Shown: one piece after another, positions 44,736 to 52,587 of the stretch
Layout: every line of letters starts with the position of its first letter
Numbering within the stretch: position 1 is the stretch's first letter
NCBI RefSeq assembly: GCF_029868625.1
Contig: NZ_JARWOJ010000309.1
Location: forward strand, 1-57,821
DNA from: Nocardia neocaledoniensis
GTDB taxonomy: Bacteria > Actinomycetota > Actinomycetes > Mycobacteriales > Mycobacteriaceae
Direction: 5' to 3'
DNA: 57,821 bases
Notes under the pieces: generated by a model
The model's input: the letters and a program-made list of their open reading frames with translations, nothing else
Database searches by the model: none
What the model was told of the DNA's origin: nothing
Made by a program: the position numbers and the translations under genes

Positions 44736-45560
44736 TCAGGCCTGGCCGACCTCGAAGCGGGCGAAGCGCTTCACGGTGACGCCGGCATCCTCCAGAAGGG
44801 CCTTGACGGTCTTCTTGGAGTCGGTGACGGCGGCCTGCTCGAGCAGGACGACGTCCTTGAAGAAGCCGTTGACGCGGCCTTCGGTGATCTTCGGGAGGGC
44901 GGCCTCGGGCTTGCCCTCCTCACGCGCGGTCTGCTCGGCGATGCGGCGCTCGTTCTCGACGATGTCGGCCGGCACCTCCTCGCGGGTCAGGTACTTGGCC
45001 TTGAGCGCGGCGACCTGCATGCCGGCGGCACGCGCGGCCTCGGCGGCGGCGTCACCCTCACCCTCGTACTCGACCAGCACACCGACGGCGGGCGGCAGGT
45101 CCGAGGCACGCTTGTGCAGGTAGGTGGCGACCGGGCCGTCGAAGGAGACGACGCGACGCAGTTCCAGCTTCTCGCCGATCTTGGCGGCCAGCGCCTGCAC
45201 GGCCTCGTCGACGGTGCTGTCGGCCAGCTTCAGGGCCTTGAGCGCGTCCAGATCGGCCGGCTTGGCGGCGGCAGCGGCGGTGACGATGGCGTCGGCCAGC
45301 TCCTGGAACTCCGCGTTCTTGGCGACGAAGTCGGTCTCGGAGTTGATCTCGACCATGACGCCGTCCTTGGCGATGACCAGGCCCTCGGCGGTGGCACGCT
45401 CGGCGCGCTTGCCGACGTCCTTGGCGCCCTTGATGCGCAGCACCTCGACGGCCTTGTCGAAATCGCCGTCGGACTCGGCCAGCGCGTTCTTGCAGTCCAT
45501 CATGCCGGAGCCGGTGAGCTCACGGAGCCGCTTCACGTCAGCAGCGGTGTAGTTCGCCAT
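44736..45560 (-). CDS. tsf: Elongation factor Ts
   Basis: Nucleotide exchange factor for EF-Tu. The 274 residues begin [33 protein letters not shown], the standard UBA-like N-terminus, followed by [28 protein letters not shown] and a C-terminal [20 protein letters not shown] at 45560. It is 108 bp after rpsB with a nested hairpin in the gap, and is followed by a strong terminator. Confidence 0.97.
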   Translation of the reverse strand: MANYTAADVKRLRELTGSGMMDCKNALAESDGDFDKAVEVLRIKGAKDVGKRAERATAEGLVIAKDGVMVEINSETDFVAKNAEFQELADAIVTAAAAAKPADLDALKALKLADSTVDEAVQALAAKIGEKLELRRVVSFDGPVATYLHKRASDLPPAVGVLVEYEGEGDAAAEAARAAGMQVAALKAKYLTREEVPADIVENERRIAEQTAREEGKPEAALPKITEGRVNGFFKDVVLLEQAAVTDSKKTVKALLEDAGVTVKRFARFEVGQA

Positions 45561-45604
45561 CGGGGGCGAGCCTCCTCGTGTGTGGGGTGCTTGGGGGTTT
45601 ACAC

Positions 45605-45647
45605 CACCTTGCCGACCGCTTCTGAATTCAGAAGGGCCGGCAAGGTG
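45605..45647 (-). terminator. Nested hairpin between rpsB and tsf
   Basis: CACCTTGCCG (45605-45614) and CGGCAAGGTG (45638-45647) form the outer stem; inside lies the perfect 16-base palindrome CTTCTGAATTCAGAAG (45619-45634). The two are centred within half a base of each other. The position is that of the rpsB-tsf attenuator or processing site known in other bacteria. It would lower the tsf:rpsB transcript ratio or stabilise the rpsB 3' end. Confidence 0.7.
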
Positions 45648-45668
45648 AACGTAGAGCTACCGATCAGC

Positions 45669-46532
45669 TCAGAAGTCGGCCGGGGTGTGCTGCGCCGGGT
45701 CGGCCTTGACCTCGGCCGCGGCCTCGGCGGGCGTCTCGACGGCGGCCTCGGCGGCCGGGGTCGCCTGAGCCAGCAGCTCCTGCTCCCACTCGGCGAGCGG
45801 CTCACCGGCGCCGGCCTCGGGCTTCGCGTCGCCGGAAGCCTGGCCCGCGCGGGCCTGCACGCCCTCGGCCACCGCGGAGGCGACGACCTTGGTGAGCAGA
45901 GCGGCGGAACGGATCGCGTCGTCGTTACCCGGGATCGGGTAGTCGACCAGGTCGGGATCGCAGTTGGTGTCCAGGATCGCGATGACCGGGATGTTCAGCT
46001 TGCGCGCCTCGCCGACGGCGATGTGCTCCTTGTTGGTGTCGACGACCCAGATGGCCGAGGGCACCTTGGCCATGTCGCGGATACCACCGAGGGTGCGGTC
46101 CAGCTTGGTCATCTCACGCGTGAGCATGAGGATTTCCTTCTTGGTGCGACCCTCGAAGCCACCGGTCTGCTCCATGGCCTCGAGCTCCTTCAGGCGCTGC
46201 AGGCGCTTGTGGACGGTCGAGAAGTTGGTGAGCATGCCGCCCAGCCAGCGCTGGTTGACGTAGGGCATCCCGACGCGAGTCGCCTCGGCCGCGATCGACT
46301 CCTGGGCCTGCTTCTTGGTACCGACGAAGAGAACGGTGCCACCGTGGGCGACGGTCTCCTTGACGAACTCGTAGGCCTTGTCGATGTAGGTCAGCGTCTG
46401 CTGCAGGTCGATGATGTAGATGCCGTTGCGGTCGGTGAAGATGAACCGCTTCATCTTCGGGTTCCACCGACGAGTCTGGTGCCCGAAGTGCGCGCCGCTG
46501 TCGAGCAGCTGCTTCATTGTTACGACAGCCAT
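45669..46532 (-). CDS. rpsB: 30S ribosomal protein S2
   Basis: The 287-residue protein begins [27 protein letters not shown] and shows [45 protein letters not shown] and [30 protein letters not shown]-terminal tail of about 50 residues rich in Ala, Glu and Pro is typical of actinobacterial S2. ATG at 46532. It is followed by tsf. The 410-bp region upstream holds its promoter and any autoregulatory leader. Confidence 0.97.
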   Translation of the reverse strand: MAVVTMKQLLDSGAHFGHQTRRWNPKMKRFIFTDRNGIYIIDLQQTLTYIDKAYEFVKETVAHGGTVLFVGTKKQAQESIAAEATRVGMPYVNQRWLGGMLTNFSTVHKRLQRLKELEAMEQTGGFEGRTKKEILMLTREMTKLDRTLGGIRDMAKVPSAIWVVDTNKEHIAVGEARKLNIPVIAILDTNCDPDLVDYPIPGNDDAIRSAALLTKVVASAVAEGVQARAGQASGDAKPEAGAGEPLAEWEQELLAQATPAAEAAVETPAEAAAEVKADPAQHTPADF

Positions 46533-46942
46533 AGCTCCCGTATCTCTCTTTCGTTGCCGGTTGCCGCAGCCGATCGGCGATCGACTGCCCTGGCGCCACC
46601 GAAACCGCCGGACCCGATCGGAAAACCGGGACCAGCCGACGATTCCACTGTTCATCCGCTGGAGAACTCGCGCGGATCAGCCCTCTCGGACCGTCTGCGT
46701 TGCGAGCGACGACCGGATGGACGAGCACAGGTGGCGCGCGAAGTCGGTCCGTGCCGTGCACATGCTGCTGAGCACAAACCGCGTTGATCAGTCTACGCGG
46801 ACCCTGCCCAGGGCCGAAATCGCCCCCGCGCATCGCCCGCCGTCCGCCGCGGTGAAGTGCTCGATATCCACATCCGGTGAAGTTGTCCCCAATCGGCGAA
46901 CGCGTCGCCCGGCGGCGCCCTTCGCCACCGACAGTGGGAGCC
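46533..46942. other. Non-coding region upstream of rpsB and the exported protein
   Basis: A 410-bp stretch separates rpsB from the divergent exported-protein gene. It must hold the rpsB promoter and leader. Reading frames in it are shadows. No strong palindrome or recognisable regulatory element was found by eye. Confidence 0.5.
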
Positions 46943-47374
46943 ATGAACCTCTTCGCACGAACCCTGATCACGACGTTTCCGCTGGTGTGCGCGGTGGCCG
47001 CGCTGGCGGCTCCCGCCGCGGCGCATGCCGCCGACCCGGCCTCCGCCGACCCGGTGTGTTCGGGCAAACCGTCAGCGGTCCCCGCGCCCGCCGCCGGTCG
47101 ACCACCGGTCACACCGGTCTGCTCCGGTGGTCCGTCGACGACCGTTCCCACACCGATGCCGACGCCGCGCCCGGTGCCCGTGCGGATCACCGTGCACGAC
47201 CTGTCCACCGCTCCGCCGGCATCGGCGCGACGCGATGCCGCACCGGTCGAGGTCGAGATCGTGGTGCGCGGCGGTGGCACGGGCTCGGCGGCCGAGGTGC
47301 CCGCGCTGCTGCGCGACCTGGTCCGGGCACTGTCCACACCGCAGCGCGTACCGACGCCACGCCCACACCGCTGA
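46943..47374 (+). CDS. Exported proline-rich protein
   Basis: A 143-residue protein with a clear signal peptide (MNLFARTLITTFPLVCAVAALAAPAAAHA, cleavage after AHA) and a proline/valine/serine-rich mature part with two repeats of the pattern DPVCSGKPS/TPVCSGGPS, each with one cysteine. The C-terminal part (VPVRITVHDLSTAPPA..., EVEIVVRGGG) may be a small beta domain. ATG at 46943, preceded by GTGGGAG. No family was recognised. It is divergent from rpsB and followed by an M23-type gene on the same strand. Confidence 0.65.
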   Translation: MNLFARTLITTFPLVCAVAALAAPAAAHAADPASADPVCSGKPSAVPAPAAGRPPVTPVCSGGPSTTVPTPMPTPRPVPVRITVHDLSTAPPASARRDAAPVEVEIVVRGGGTGSAAEVPALLRDLVRALSTPQRVPTPRPHR

Positions 47375-47708
47375 GTTCGCAGTGGGCACGCACCGCCGCC
47401 ACCGAGCGCGTCCCGGCCGTCACCACTGTGGGACCGCGCGCGTTCGGGAACACCCGATGAGTTTCTGGCGACCGGGACGAGGCGTCCGGGCCGGGAGCCG
47501 AGGCGTCGCGACCTTGACGCCTTCGCCGGGCCGGACATGGTCGGCCACGGCGGCCACCGCACGGCGATGGTCGCCGGCACCAGCCCGCATCGTCACGGTG
47601 AGCGCGGGCAGGAGCCGGGCTGCCCCCGCCGGATCGAGCAGCCCCGGGCCGCACTCGCCCGACGGCTGCCGGAAGCAGTGGGATGGAGTCGTTCCCGCGC
47701 TCGCGTGG
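47375..47708 (+). other. Region ahead of the M23 gene, possible N-terminal extension
   Basis: 334 bp between the exported protein and the favoured M23 start. An in-frame ATG at 47457 would add 84 codons that are rich in Arg, Ser, Pro and Gly and GC3-biased but resemble no known domain. No other gene or palindrome was seen. Confidence 0.4.
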
Positions 47709-48212
47709 GTGCGTGCCGTGGTCGCGGTGCTGGTGCTGGTACTGCTCGGAGGGACGGTGGTCGCGAAGGCGGCCGAGCCAGGCGATTTCGGATGGCCGTT
47801 GCGGCCGCGGCCGACGGTGGAGCGACGGTTCGACAAGCCGGAGCGGAACTGGCTGCCCGGGCATCGCGGTGTGGATCTGGCGGGTGCCGTCGGGCAGGCC
47901 GTGCTGGCGGCCGGGGACGGCATCGTGGTGTTCGCCGGAGTGGTGGCGGACAAGCCGGTGGTATCGATCGACCACCCCGGCGGACTGCGCACGACCTACG
48001 AACCGGTGGAGCCGAAGATCTCGGTAGGCGCACGGGTCAGCCGGGGCACGGTGATCGGGACGCTGGTGGCCGGGCACGAGGGGTGTCCGGCCACCGCCTG
48101 CCTGCACTGGGGTGCGCGCCGGGAGGCGAGCAAACACAGCAGGCGCGAGTACGTCGATCCACTCGGCCTGCTGCATGAGGTGCCGGTGCGGCTGAAGCCG
48201 ATGGTGGCCTGA
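47709..48212 (+). CDS. Exported M23-family peptidase-like protein
   Basis: From GTG at 47709 the product is 167 residues with a signal peptide (RAVVAVLVLVLLGGTVVAKA, AKA cleavage). The peptidase-like domain has GWPLRPRPTVERRFDKPERNWLPGHRGVDLA (His-x-x-x-Asp zinc ligands), a VVFAGVVADKPVVSIDHPGGLRTTYEPVEP strand region, and LHWGARRE, where the final H-x-H pair of active M23 enzymes is partly lost (the motif usually reads HLHWG, here CLHWG). A longer start at 47457 is possible. It corresponds to M. tuberculosis Rv2891 next to rpsB. The missing histidine may mean weak or no activity. Confidence 0.8.
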   Translation: MRAVVAVLVLVLLGGTVVAKAAEPGDFGWPLRPRPTVERRFDKPERNWLPGHRGVDLAGAVGQAVLAAGDGIVVFAGVVADKPVVSIDHPGGLRTTYEPVEPKISVGARVSRGTVIGTLVAGHEGCPATACLHWGARREASKHSRREYVDPLGLLHEVPVRLKPMVA

Positions 48213-48321
48213 GGCACTCACCGCTCGTCGAAAACGCTGCCCTCCCGCCGGTTCGGTGACGTGATGAAGCGCTCGCGGGGGTTGGTGGCGGTAGTGGTGG
48301 CGGCGAGGCGACAATCGGTCC

Positions 48322-48834
48322 ATGGTCGACGACGCGGTGCCGTTCAACTATCCCGATGTGGGCGCGACGCGCACGTCTTTTCCGGCCGGCTATCACCAGC
48401 TCCGGCATCGGCGGTTGATCGGCTACGGCCGAGATCTGTTCGAGCGGGCCGCAACGCACATCTTCGACTTCGGAATACAGAAGGGTGTCGGCATCTTCCA
48501 GCATGCCGACACCGAGACCGCCGAGGCGGGAACGGCGATGACGGTGCGGTTGGGCATCGGCCCGATCGGTATCACCGCGCCCTGCCGCATCGTCTATGTC
48601 CTGCACGAGCCGAACCGTCGCGGGTTCGCCTACGGCACACTGCCGGGCCACCCGGAGATCGGCGAGGAACTGTTCGCCGTCGAATACGACCCCGCCGACG
48701 AGGCCGTCTACGGTCTGATCACCGCGTTCTCCCGCCCCGGTGCGTGGTACACCCGACTCGGCGGACCGATCCCGCGTGGGTTCCAGCGCTGGTTCGCCCA
48801 CCGGTACTTGAAGACGCTGCCAAGCAACCACTGA
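48322..48834 (+). CDS. DUF1990-family protein
   Basis: A 170-residue cytoplasmic protein. The DUF1990 landmarks are the N-terminal NYPDVGATR, GYGRDLFERAATHIFDFGIQKGVGI, the central RIVYVLHEPNRRGFAYGTLPGHPEIGEELF and the C-terminal AFSRPGAWYTRLGGPIPRGFQRWF. ATG at 48322. It stands alone between the M23 gene and the convergent YqeY gene (225 bp away). Function is unknown; the fold of the family may resemble lipid- or ligand-binding START-like proteins, which is not shown by this sequence. Confidence 0.88.
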   Translation: MVDDAVPFNYPDVGATRTSFPAGYHQLRHRRLIGYGRDLFERAATHIFDFGIQKGVGIFQHADTETAEAGTAMTVRLGIGPIGITAPCRIVYVLHEPNRRGFAYGTLPGHPEIGEELFAVEYDPADEAVYGLITAFSRPGAWYTRLGGPIPRGFQRWFAHRYLKTLPSNH

Positions 48835-49059
48835 GTCTGTCGGCGAGGATCACTGGGGTTCGCGACGGTGGCCCGGTGTCCCGTCGCCAGGGAACTAGAG
48901 CGGTCGGCATGCCCGCACGCCGGTGCTCGATGGCACCCGAAAGGCCCCGCGCCGCAGTCGTGCCGGTTGCCGATGCGCGATCGATCCGGTCGCCGATCTC
49001 GCCCGCGGAGTGGAGCCGGTCGGCTGGAGCGGTGGGTGGTGCCCAGATCTGGCGCCCGC

Positions 49060-49428
49060 TTACAGCAAGGCCGCCAGGGTTTCCGCCTGCGCGGTCAGAT
49101 CCGCGCTGCGATCCGTGGCGCCGAGGCGTTCGTATTCGAGTGCGGTGGCTCGTCTTTCGTCGATTTCGCGGCGGACGATCGCCTCGATGTCGGCCTCGGT
49201 GAGATGGCGGCGGCTCACCTCGGCGACGCCGAGGCCCACAGCGCTGTCTTCCAGCGCACCGGCTTTCACGTCCGCGGCGTCGACAGCTTCGGCATTGTCG
49301 ATGGCTCCCAGCGCTGACCGCAGTGCCGAGACCGCGCTGCGGTCGCGGGCCTTCATGGCCGGCTTCAGAGCAGCGCGCAGCCGGTCACGCAGGGCGGGTG
49401 CGAGCTGATCCGACGCTTCGGGAGTCAT
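49060..49428 (-). CDS. YqeY/GatB-tail domain protein
   Basis: A 122-residue protein resembling the C-terminal GatB/YqeY helical domain. It has LRDRLRAALKPAMKARDRSAVSALRSALGAIDNAEAV at the N-terminus and IEAIVRREIDERRATALEYERLGATDRSADLTAQAETLAAL at the C-terminus, the usual YqeY pattern. It is thought to interact with tRNA or amidotransferase complexes, but the role is not established. ATG at 49428. The last gene of the DUF202 array ends 138 bp upstream on the same strand. Confidence 0.85.
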   Translation of the reverse strand: MTPEASDQLAPALRDRLRAALKPAMKARDRSAVSALRSALGAIDNAEAVDAADVKAGALEDSAVGLGVAEVSRRHLTEADIEAIVRREIDERRATALEYERLGATDRSADLTAQAETLAALL

Positions 49429-49566
49429 GCTCGTCGAGGGTAATCGGGGCGCTCGAGGCCGTCGAGAGAGTTTACGAAGCCGCGAATGCGCTCATCGACC
49501 TCGCGGATCTCGCCCCGCGCGGTGTCAAGGCGGTGTTGAGCTTTGTTGCCGCCCTGGGTCCCGCAC

Positions 49567-49878
49567 TCAGTCGATCAGCTGGTCGAGCACGACGCCACTG
49601 ACTGCGATGAGCGACATCGCCACCACCGCGAAGGTCGTGATCGTGACAAGCCGTGCACCCGCCGTCACCCGCCCGTGGTGCAGCGACCGACCGCGGGACC
49701 AACCGAGGGCACTCACGAGCAGCGCGACGACCGCCGCAACGAGCGGAAGGGCGATGGTCGGCCACCCGTCGCGGGTGACCTCGTGGGCGAACAGCAGCGC
49801 GCAGCCCGCCGCACCGAGCGACGTGCGCCGCCACGCCAACGCCGTCCGTTCCGAGGCCAGAGTCGCCGGCACTGTCAC
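49567..49878 (-). CDS. DUF202 membrane protein, array copy 1 (last)
   Basis: A 103-residue membrane protein with the DUF202 signature near the N-terminus (LASERTALAWRRTSLGAAGCALLFAHE) and three hydrophobic segments. It is the only array member with the third helix (LVTITTFAVVAMSLIAVSGVVL). The GTG start at 49878 overlaps the stop of copy 2 (GTGA). It is intact in frame. Function of DUF202 proteins is unknown. Confidence 0.82.
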   Translation of the reverse strand: MTVPATLASERTALAWRRTSLGAAGCALLFAHEVTRDGWPTIALPLVAAVVALLVSALGWSRGRSLHHGRVTAGARLVTITTFAVVAMSLIAVSGVVLDQLID

Positions 49879-50078
49879 GACAACACCACCGGACCCGTGA
49901 AGAGCACCGCCACCACGGCAGCGACGACCAAAATCCCGACGACTGGAAGCGTGACGACCAGCCACCCCTCGCCGACGACGAGGTGGGCGAAGAGCAGCGC
50001 GCAGCCCGCCGCACCGAGCGACCTGTGCCGCCACGCCAGCACCGTCCGTTCCGAAGCCAGAGTCGCCGACGCTGTCAC
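49875..50078 (-). CDS. DUF202 membrane protein, array copy 2
   Basis: A 67-residue protein with LASERTVLAWRHRSLGAAGCALLFAH and a second helix GWLVVTLPVVGILVVAAVVAVLFTGPVVLS, which ends the gene. It is in frame from a GTG that overlaps the stop of copy 3 (GTGA). It lacks the third segment of copy 1, so it is a short two-helix version. The C-terminal TGPVVLS is shared with copy 3. Confidence 0.72.
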   Translation of the reverse strand: MTASATLASERTVLAWRHRSLGAAGCALLFAHLVVGEGWLVVTLPVVGILVVAAVVAVLFTGPVVLS

Positions 50079-50247
50079 GACAACACCACCGGACCCGTGA
50101 AGAGCGCCGCCACCACGGCAGCGACGACCAGCCACCCGCCACGGGCGGCCGCGTCCCCGAGAGAAGTACGCAGCCCGCCGCGCCGAGCGAGGTGCGACGC
50201 CACGCGAGCACCGTCCGTTCCGAAACCGGAGTCCCCGGCGCTGTCAC
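50075..50247 (-). pseudogene. Broken DUF202 copy 3
   Basis: The N-terminal part reads VSERTVLAWRRTSLGAAGCVLLS in one frame, and the C-terminal part GGWLVVAAVVAALFTGPVVLS continues in the next. Between TGC and the TGG codon there are 35 bases, against 36 in copies 1 and 2, so one base is missing. A 30-bp in-frame deletion between two TGGTCGTC repeats has also removed part of helix 2. Start GTG overlaps the stop of copy 4. Confidence 0.8.
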
Positions 50248-50434
50248 GACGGCACAGCCATACCCGTGTGGGGCACTGCAACCGCGGCCACGGAGTCCGG
50301 CAGCGCGACGACCAGCCACCCGCCACGGTGACCTCGTCGGCAATCAGCAGCGCACAACCCGCCGCACCGAGGGATGTGCGCCGCCGCCACGCCGACGCCG
50401 TCCGTTCCCAAGCCAGAGTCGCCGGCGCCGTTAC
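50244..50434 (-). pseudogene. Broken DUF202 copy 4
   Basis: It reads LAWERTASAWRRRTSLGAAGCALLIADEVT then, in another frame, WLVVALPDSVAAVAVPHTGMAVPS with a stop. It has the same 35-base spacing and the same GTGGCGGGTGGCTGG sequence as copy 3, so the two share one frameshift event. The start codon is GTA rather than GTG. Confidence 0.8.
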
Positions 50435-50617
50435 GACAACACCGCTGCGCCGGCGAGAAGGGCCGAGACCACGACCGCGACGAGTGGGAGAGCGACGATC
50501 AGCCACTCTGTCGCCGGGGACCACGTAGGCGAACCGAAGCGCCCGGCCTGCCACGCCGAACGAGGCACCCCTCCGCGGCGGTGCGGTGCGGTCCACGGTC
50601 AGAGTCGGTGCGGTCAC
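50431..50617 (-). pseudogene. Broken DUF202 copy 5
   Basis: The N-terminus is degenerate (VDRTAPPRRGASFGVAGRALRFAY) and the C-terminus EWLIVALPLVAVVVSALLAGAAVLS lies in another frame. Spacing between the aligned points is 37 bases instead of 36, a +1 shift independent of copies 3 and 4. The GTG start overlaps the stop of the upstream YidH-type gene, and the stop is TAA. Confidence 0.75.
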
Positions 50618-50979
50618 GACAGGAGCACCGCGAGGCAGGCGAGGACCGCCACGACCGCCACGCCGACCGACAGCACGGGCACCAGGATCGTGCCGGGCAG
50701 TGGCGTGCCCGCGCGCATGGCGACATTCACCCGGCGCCAGTGCCGAAATGCCCCCAGCGCCACCGCGAACGACATGACCAGGCAGCTCACCGCGATGAGC
50801 CCGCCGAAACCCGCGAGGCGTAACGGCTGCACCAGTGTGTGCACCGCGACCCCGCCCGCGAGCAGGCCCAATGCGGTCCGGATCCACGCCAGGAATGTCC
50901 GCTCGTTGGCGAGCGTGAACCTATAGTCGACCTCCCCTTCTCCGTCCTCGGACTCGCCCCCGACCTCGGGCAACACCAT
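50614..50979 (-). CDS. YidH-type DUF202 membrane protein (first gene of the array)
   Basis: A 121-residue protein with DYRFTLANERTFLAWIRTALGLLAGGVAV (the DUF202/YidH signature) and three transmembrane helices (about 35-55, 60-82, 100-120). An acidic N-terminus (PEVGGESEDGEGEVD) precedes it. ATG at 50979 follows GGAGGTGGTGGTG. Its stop overlaps the GTG of the first repeat copy, so the whole array is likely one transcript. YidH-type members usually pair with a shorter DUF202 partner; copies 1-2 would be such partners. Confidence 0.87.
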   Translation of the reverse strand: MVLPEVGGESEDGEGEVDYRFTLANERTFLAWIRTALGLLAGGVAVHTLVQPLRLAGFGGLIAVSCLVMSFAVALGAFRHWRRVNVAMRAGTPLPGTILVPVLSVGVAVVAVLACLAVLLS

Positions 50980-51336
50980 CACCACCACCTCCGAGGATCC
51001 ATTTTGCCGCCGACCCACCCAGCAGGACGGAAACCGCGCCGACCCCGCCCTGTTCCGATGTGGGTGTCGCGCAGCGTGCCGATGGCACAGGGTTGCCCCG
51101 ACGCCGAGGGGCCACGGGATCGGGGCTGACCTTGGTGCGTCGTCAGCAGGCTGCGGTGTCTGCAGCTCTGGAACTCCGGGCATGCTCGCACCCGAAGACC
51201 CGAAAGGGCCGGTGGCAGTACGGGCCACCGACAGCGGTCGGCCCGCCCACCCTCTGACGCCGAGAAGGCCGCCGCCCGGCAACGTGCCGCCGAGCCTCGG
51301 CATCGACGCGTGGGATGCCGTGGTGTGCCGCCGCTT
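50980..51336. other. Non-coding stretch between the DUF202 array and xerC
   Basis: 357 bp without a convincing gene. It presumably holds the promoter of the array. Open frames here are shadows with no recognisable protein features, and no clear palindrome stands out. Confidence 0.5.
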
Positions 51337-52260
51337 TCAGGCGCGCGGGTGAGCTTGGTCGTGAACCCGTTTGAGACGTTCGACCGAGACGTGGGTGTAG
51401 AGCTGGGTGGTGGCCATGCTGGCATGGCCGAGGAGTTCCTGGACTACACGCAGGTCGGCGCCGCCCTCCAGGAGGTGGGTGGCGGCGGTGTGGCGCAGGC
51501 CGTGCGGGCCCATGTCGGGGGCGCCGGGAATGGCGCCGACGGTGTCGTGGACGACGGTTCGGGCTTGCCGCTGGTCCAGGCGGCGGCCGCGTTGACCGAG
51601 CAGGAGCGCGCGGCCGGAGTGGTCGTTGACGAGGGCGGGTCGCCCCGCGCGCAGCCAGGCGTCGAGTGCCGTGTCGGCAGGACCGCCGAACGGGACCGAA
51701 CGTTCCTTGTTTCCTTTGCCGAGCACACGGACGAGCCGCCGTTCCCGATCGATGTCGTCGATGTCGAGTCCGCACAGCTCGCTCACGCGGATACCGGTGG
51801 CGTACAAGAGTTCGACGATCAGCCGGTCTCGCAACGCCATCGGGTCCTGTTGAGCGGCACCGGATTCCGCAGCATCCATCGCCTGGGCGGCTTGGCCAAG
51901 CGCCAGCACGGCGGGTAATACCCGGTGCGCCCTCGGTGCCTGCAGCCGCAGGCCGGGATCGACGGTGAGCCGTCCGGTCTCGGTGAGCCAGGCGGTGAAG
52001 GTCTTCGCGGCCGAGGCTCGCCGGGACAGGGTCGTCCGTGCGGCACCGGCCGCGGCGAGTTCGGCCAGCCACGACCGCAGCAACGGCAGGTCCAGCTCAC
52101 GCACGGCGGAGTCCGGCGACCTCGCGTAGAGGTGTTCCAGCAGCGACCGCACATCCCCGAGATACGCCCGCACCGTATGCGCCGACCGATTCCGCCCCAA
52201 CCGCAGATGCCGCCCGAACTCGGTGAGCAACGCGGTCAGATCATCGGGCAACACATCCAT
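51337..52260 (-). CDS. xerC: Tyrosine recombinase XerC
   Basis: Resolves chromosome dimers at dif together with XerD. The 307-residue protein has an N-terminal SAM-like DNA-binding domain ([30 protein letters not shown]) and the catalytic domain with Arg158 ([10 protein letters not shown]), His253 and Arg256 (HGLRHTA), His279 (LGHAS) and the nucleophile Tyr288 (LYTHVS). ATG at 52260. Conserved position next to dprA, as in mycobacteria, argues against a mobile integrase. 327 bp separate it from dprA. Confidence 0.96.
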   Translation of the reverse strand: MDVLPDDLTALLTEFGRHLRLGRNRSAHTVRAYLGDVRSLLEHLYARSPDSAVRELDLPLLRSWLAELAAAGAARTTLSRRASAAKTFTAWLTETGRLTVDPGLRLQAPRAHRVLPAVLALGQAAQAMDAAESGAAQQDPMALRDRLIVELLYATGIRVSELCGLDIDDIDRERRLVRVLGKGNKERSVPFGGPADTALDAWLRAGRPALVNDHSGRALLLGQRGRRLDQRQARTVVHDTVGAIPGAPDMGPHGLRHTAATHLLEGGADLRVVQELLGHASMATTQLYTHVSVERLKRVHDQAHPRA

Positions 52261-52587
52261 CCCCCCACGGTCGCCCCTCCCCCGCACCCACGCAACCCAC
52301 CACGCCGCGGCGAACCAGCTCAGCGGCCGCAACCTCCGCTGCATCCGCGGGCCAGACCGCGCTGGAGCAGCCCAGAGCGCGACAACCTGTCGCGCCGCGG
52401 CGGCCTCGTCGTAGGTGTACCCGCGCCGCGGCAACCGGTCCCCGTCGTGGGCGTATCCGGCCCTGGCGATGTGCGACAACGGCGGACCACCAACATCCCG
52501 TCGCGTTCGGCCGCGGCCAGATCAGGACTCAGGCATCGTGGCGTCTCGGGCCCGAGCCGGCTCGTGACGCTCGGACGCGGGCACTTC
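52261..52587. other. Gap between dprA and xerC
   Basis: 327 bp. The xerC frame stays open upstream but is Trp/Arg-rich and unlike Xer proteins. M. tuberculosis carries viuB at this position; no such gene is recognisable here. Confidence 0.5.

Larger units (their letters stand above)
49875..50617 (-). repeat. Tandem direct repeat of DUF202 genes (four units)
   Basis: Four units of about 170-204 bp follow head to tail, joined by GTGA overlaps (one changed to GTAA). Shared DNA includes GGTGTTGTCGTGACAG-like junctions and the ERT-LAWRRTSLGAAGC coding segment. The middle units differ by small deletions, including one of 30 bp between TGGTCGTC direct repeats. Confidence 0.85.

Noticed and set aside
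44319..46787. 822-residue plus-strand frame
   Set aside because: Runs antisense across pyrH, tsf and rpsB, a GC-bias shadow.
46533..46942. A cis-acting S2-type autoregulatory leader upstream of rpsB
   Set aside because: The space is sufficient, but no conserved structure could be recognised by eye.
49875..50617. Tandem repeats as a CRISPR array
   Set aside because: Units are about 170-204 bp and coding; no short identical repeats with unique spacers.
51337..52260. XerC as integrase of a mobile element
   Set aside because: Housekeeping synteny with dprA/comM and full XerC sequence; no attachment site or element genes nearby.
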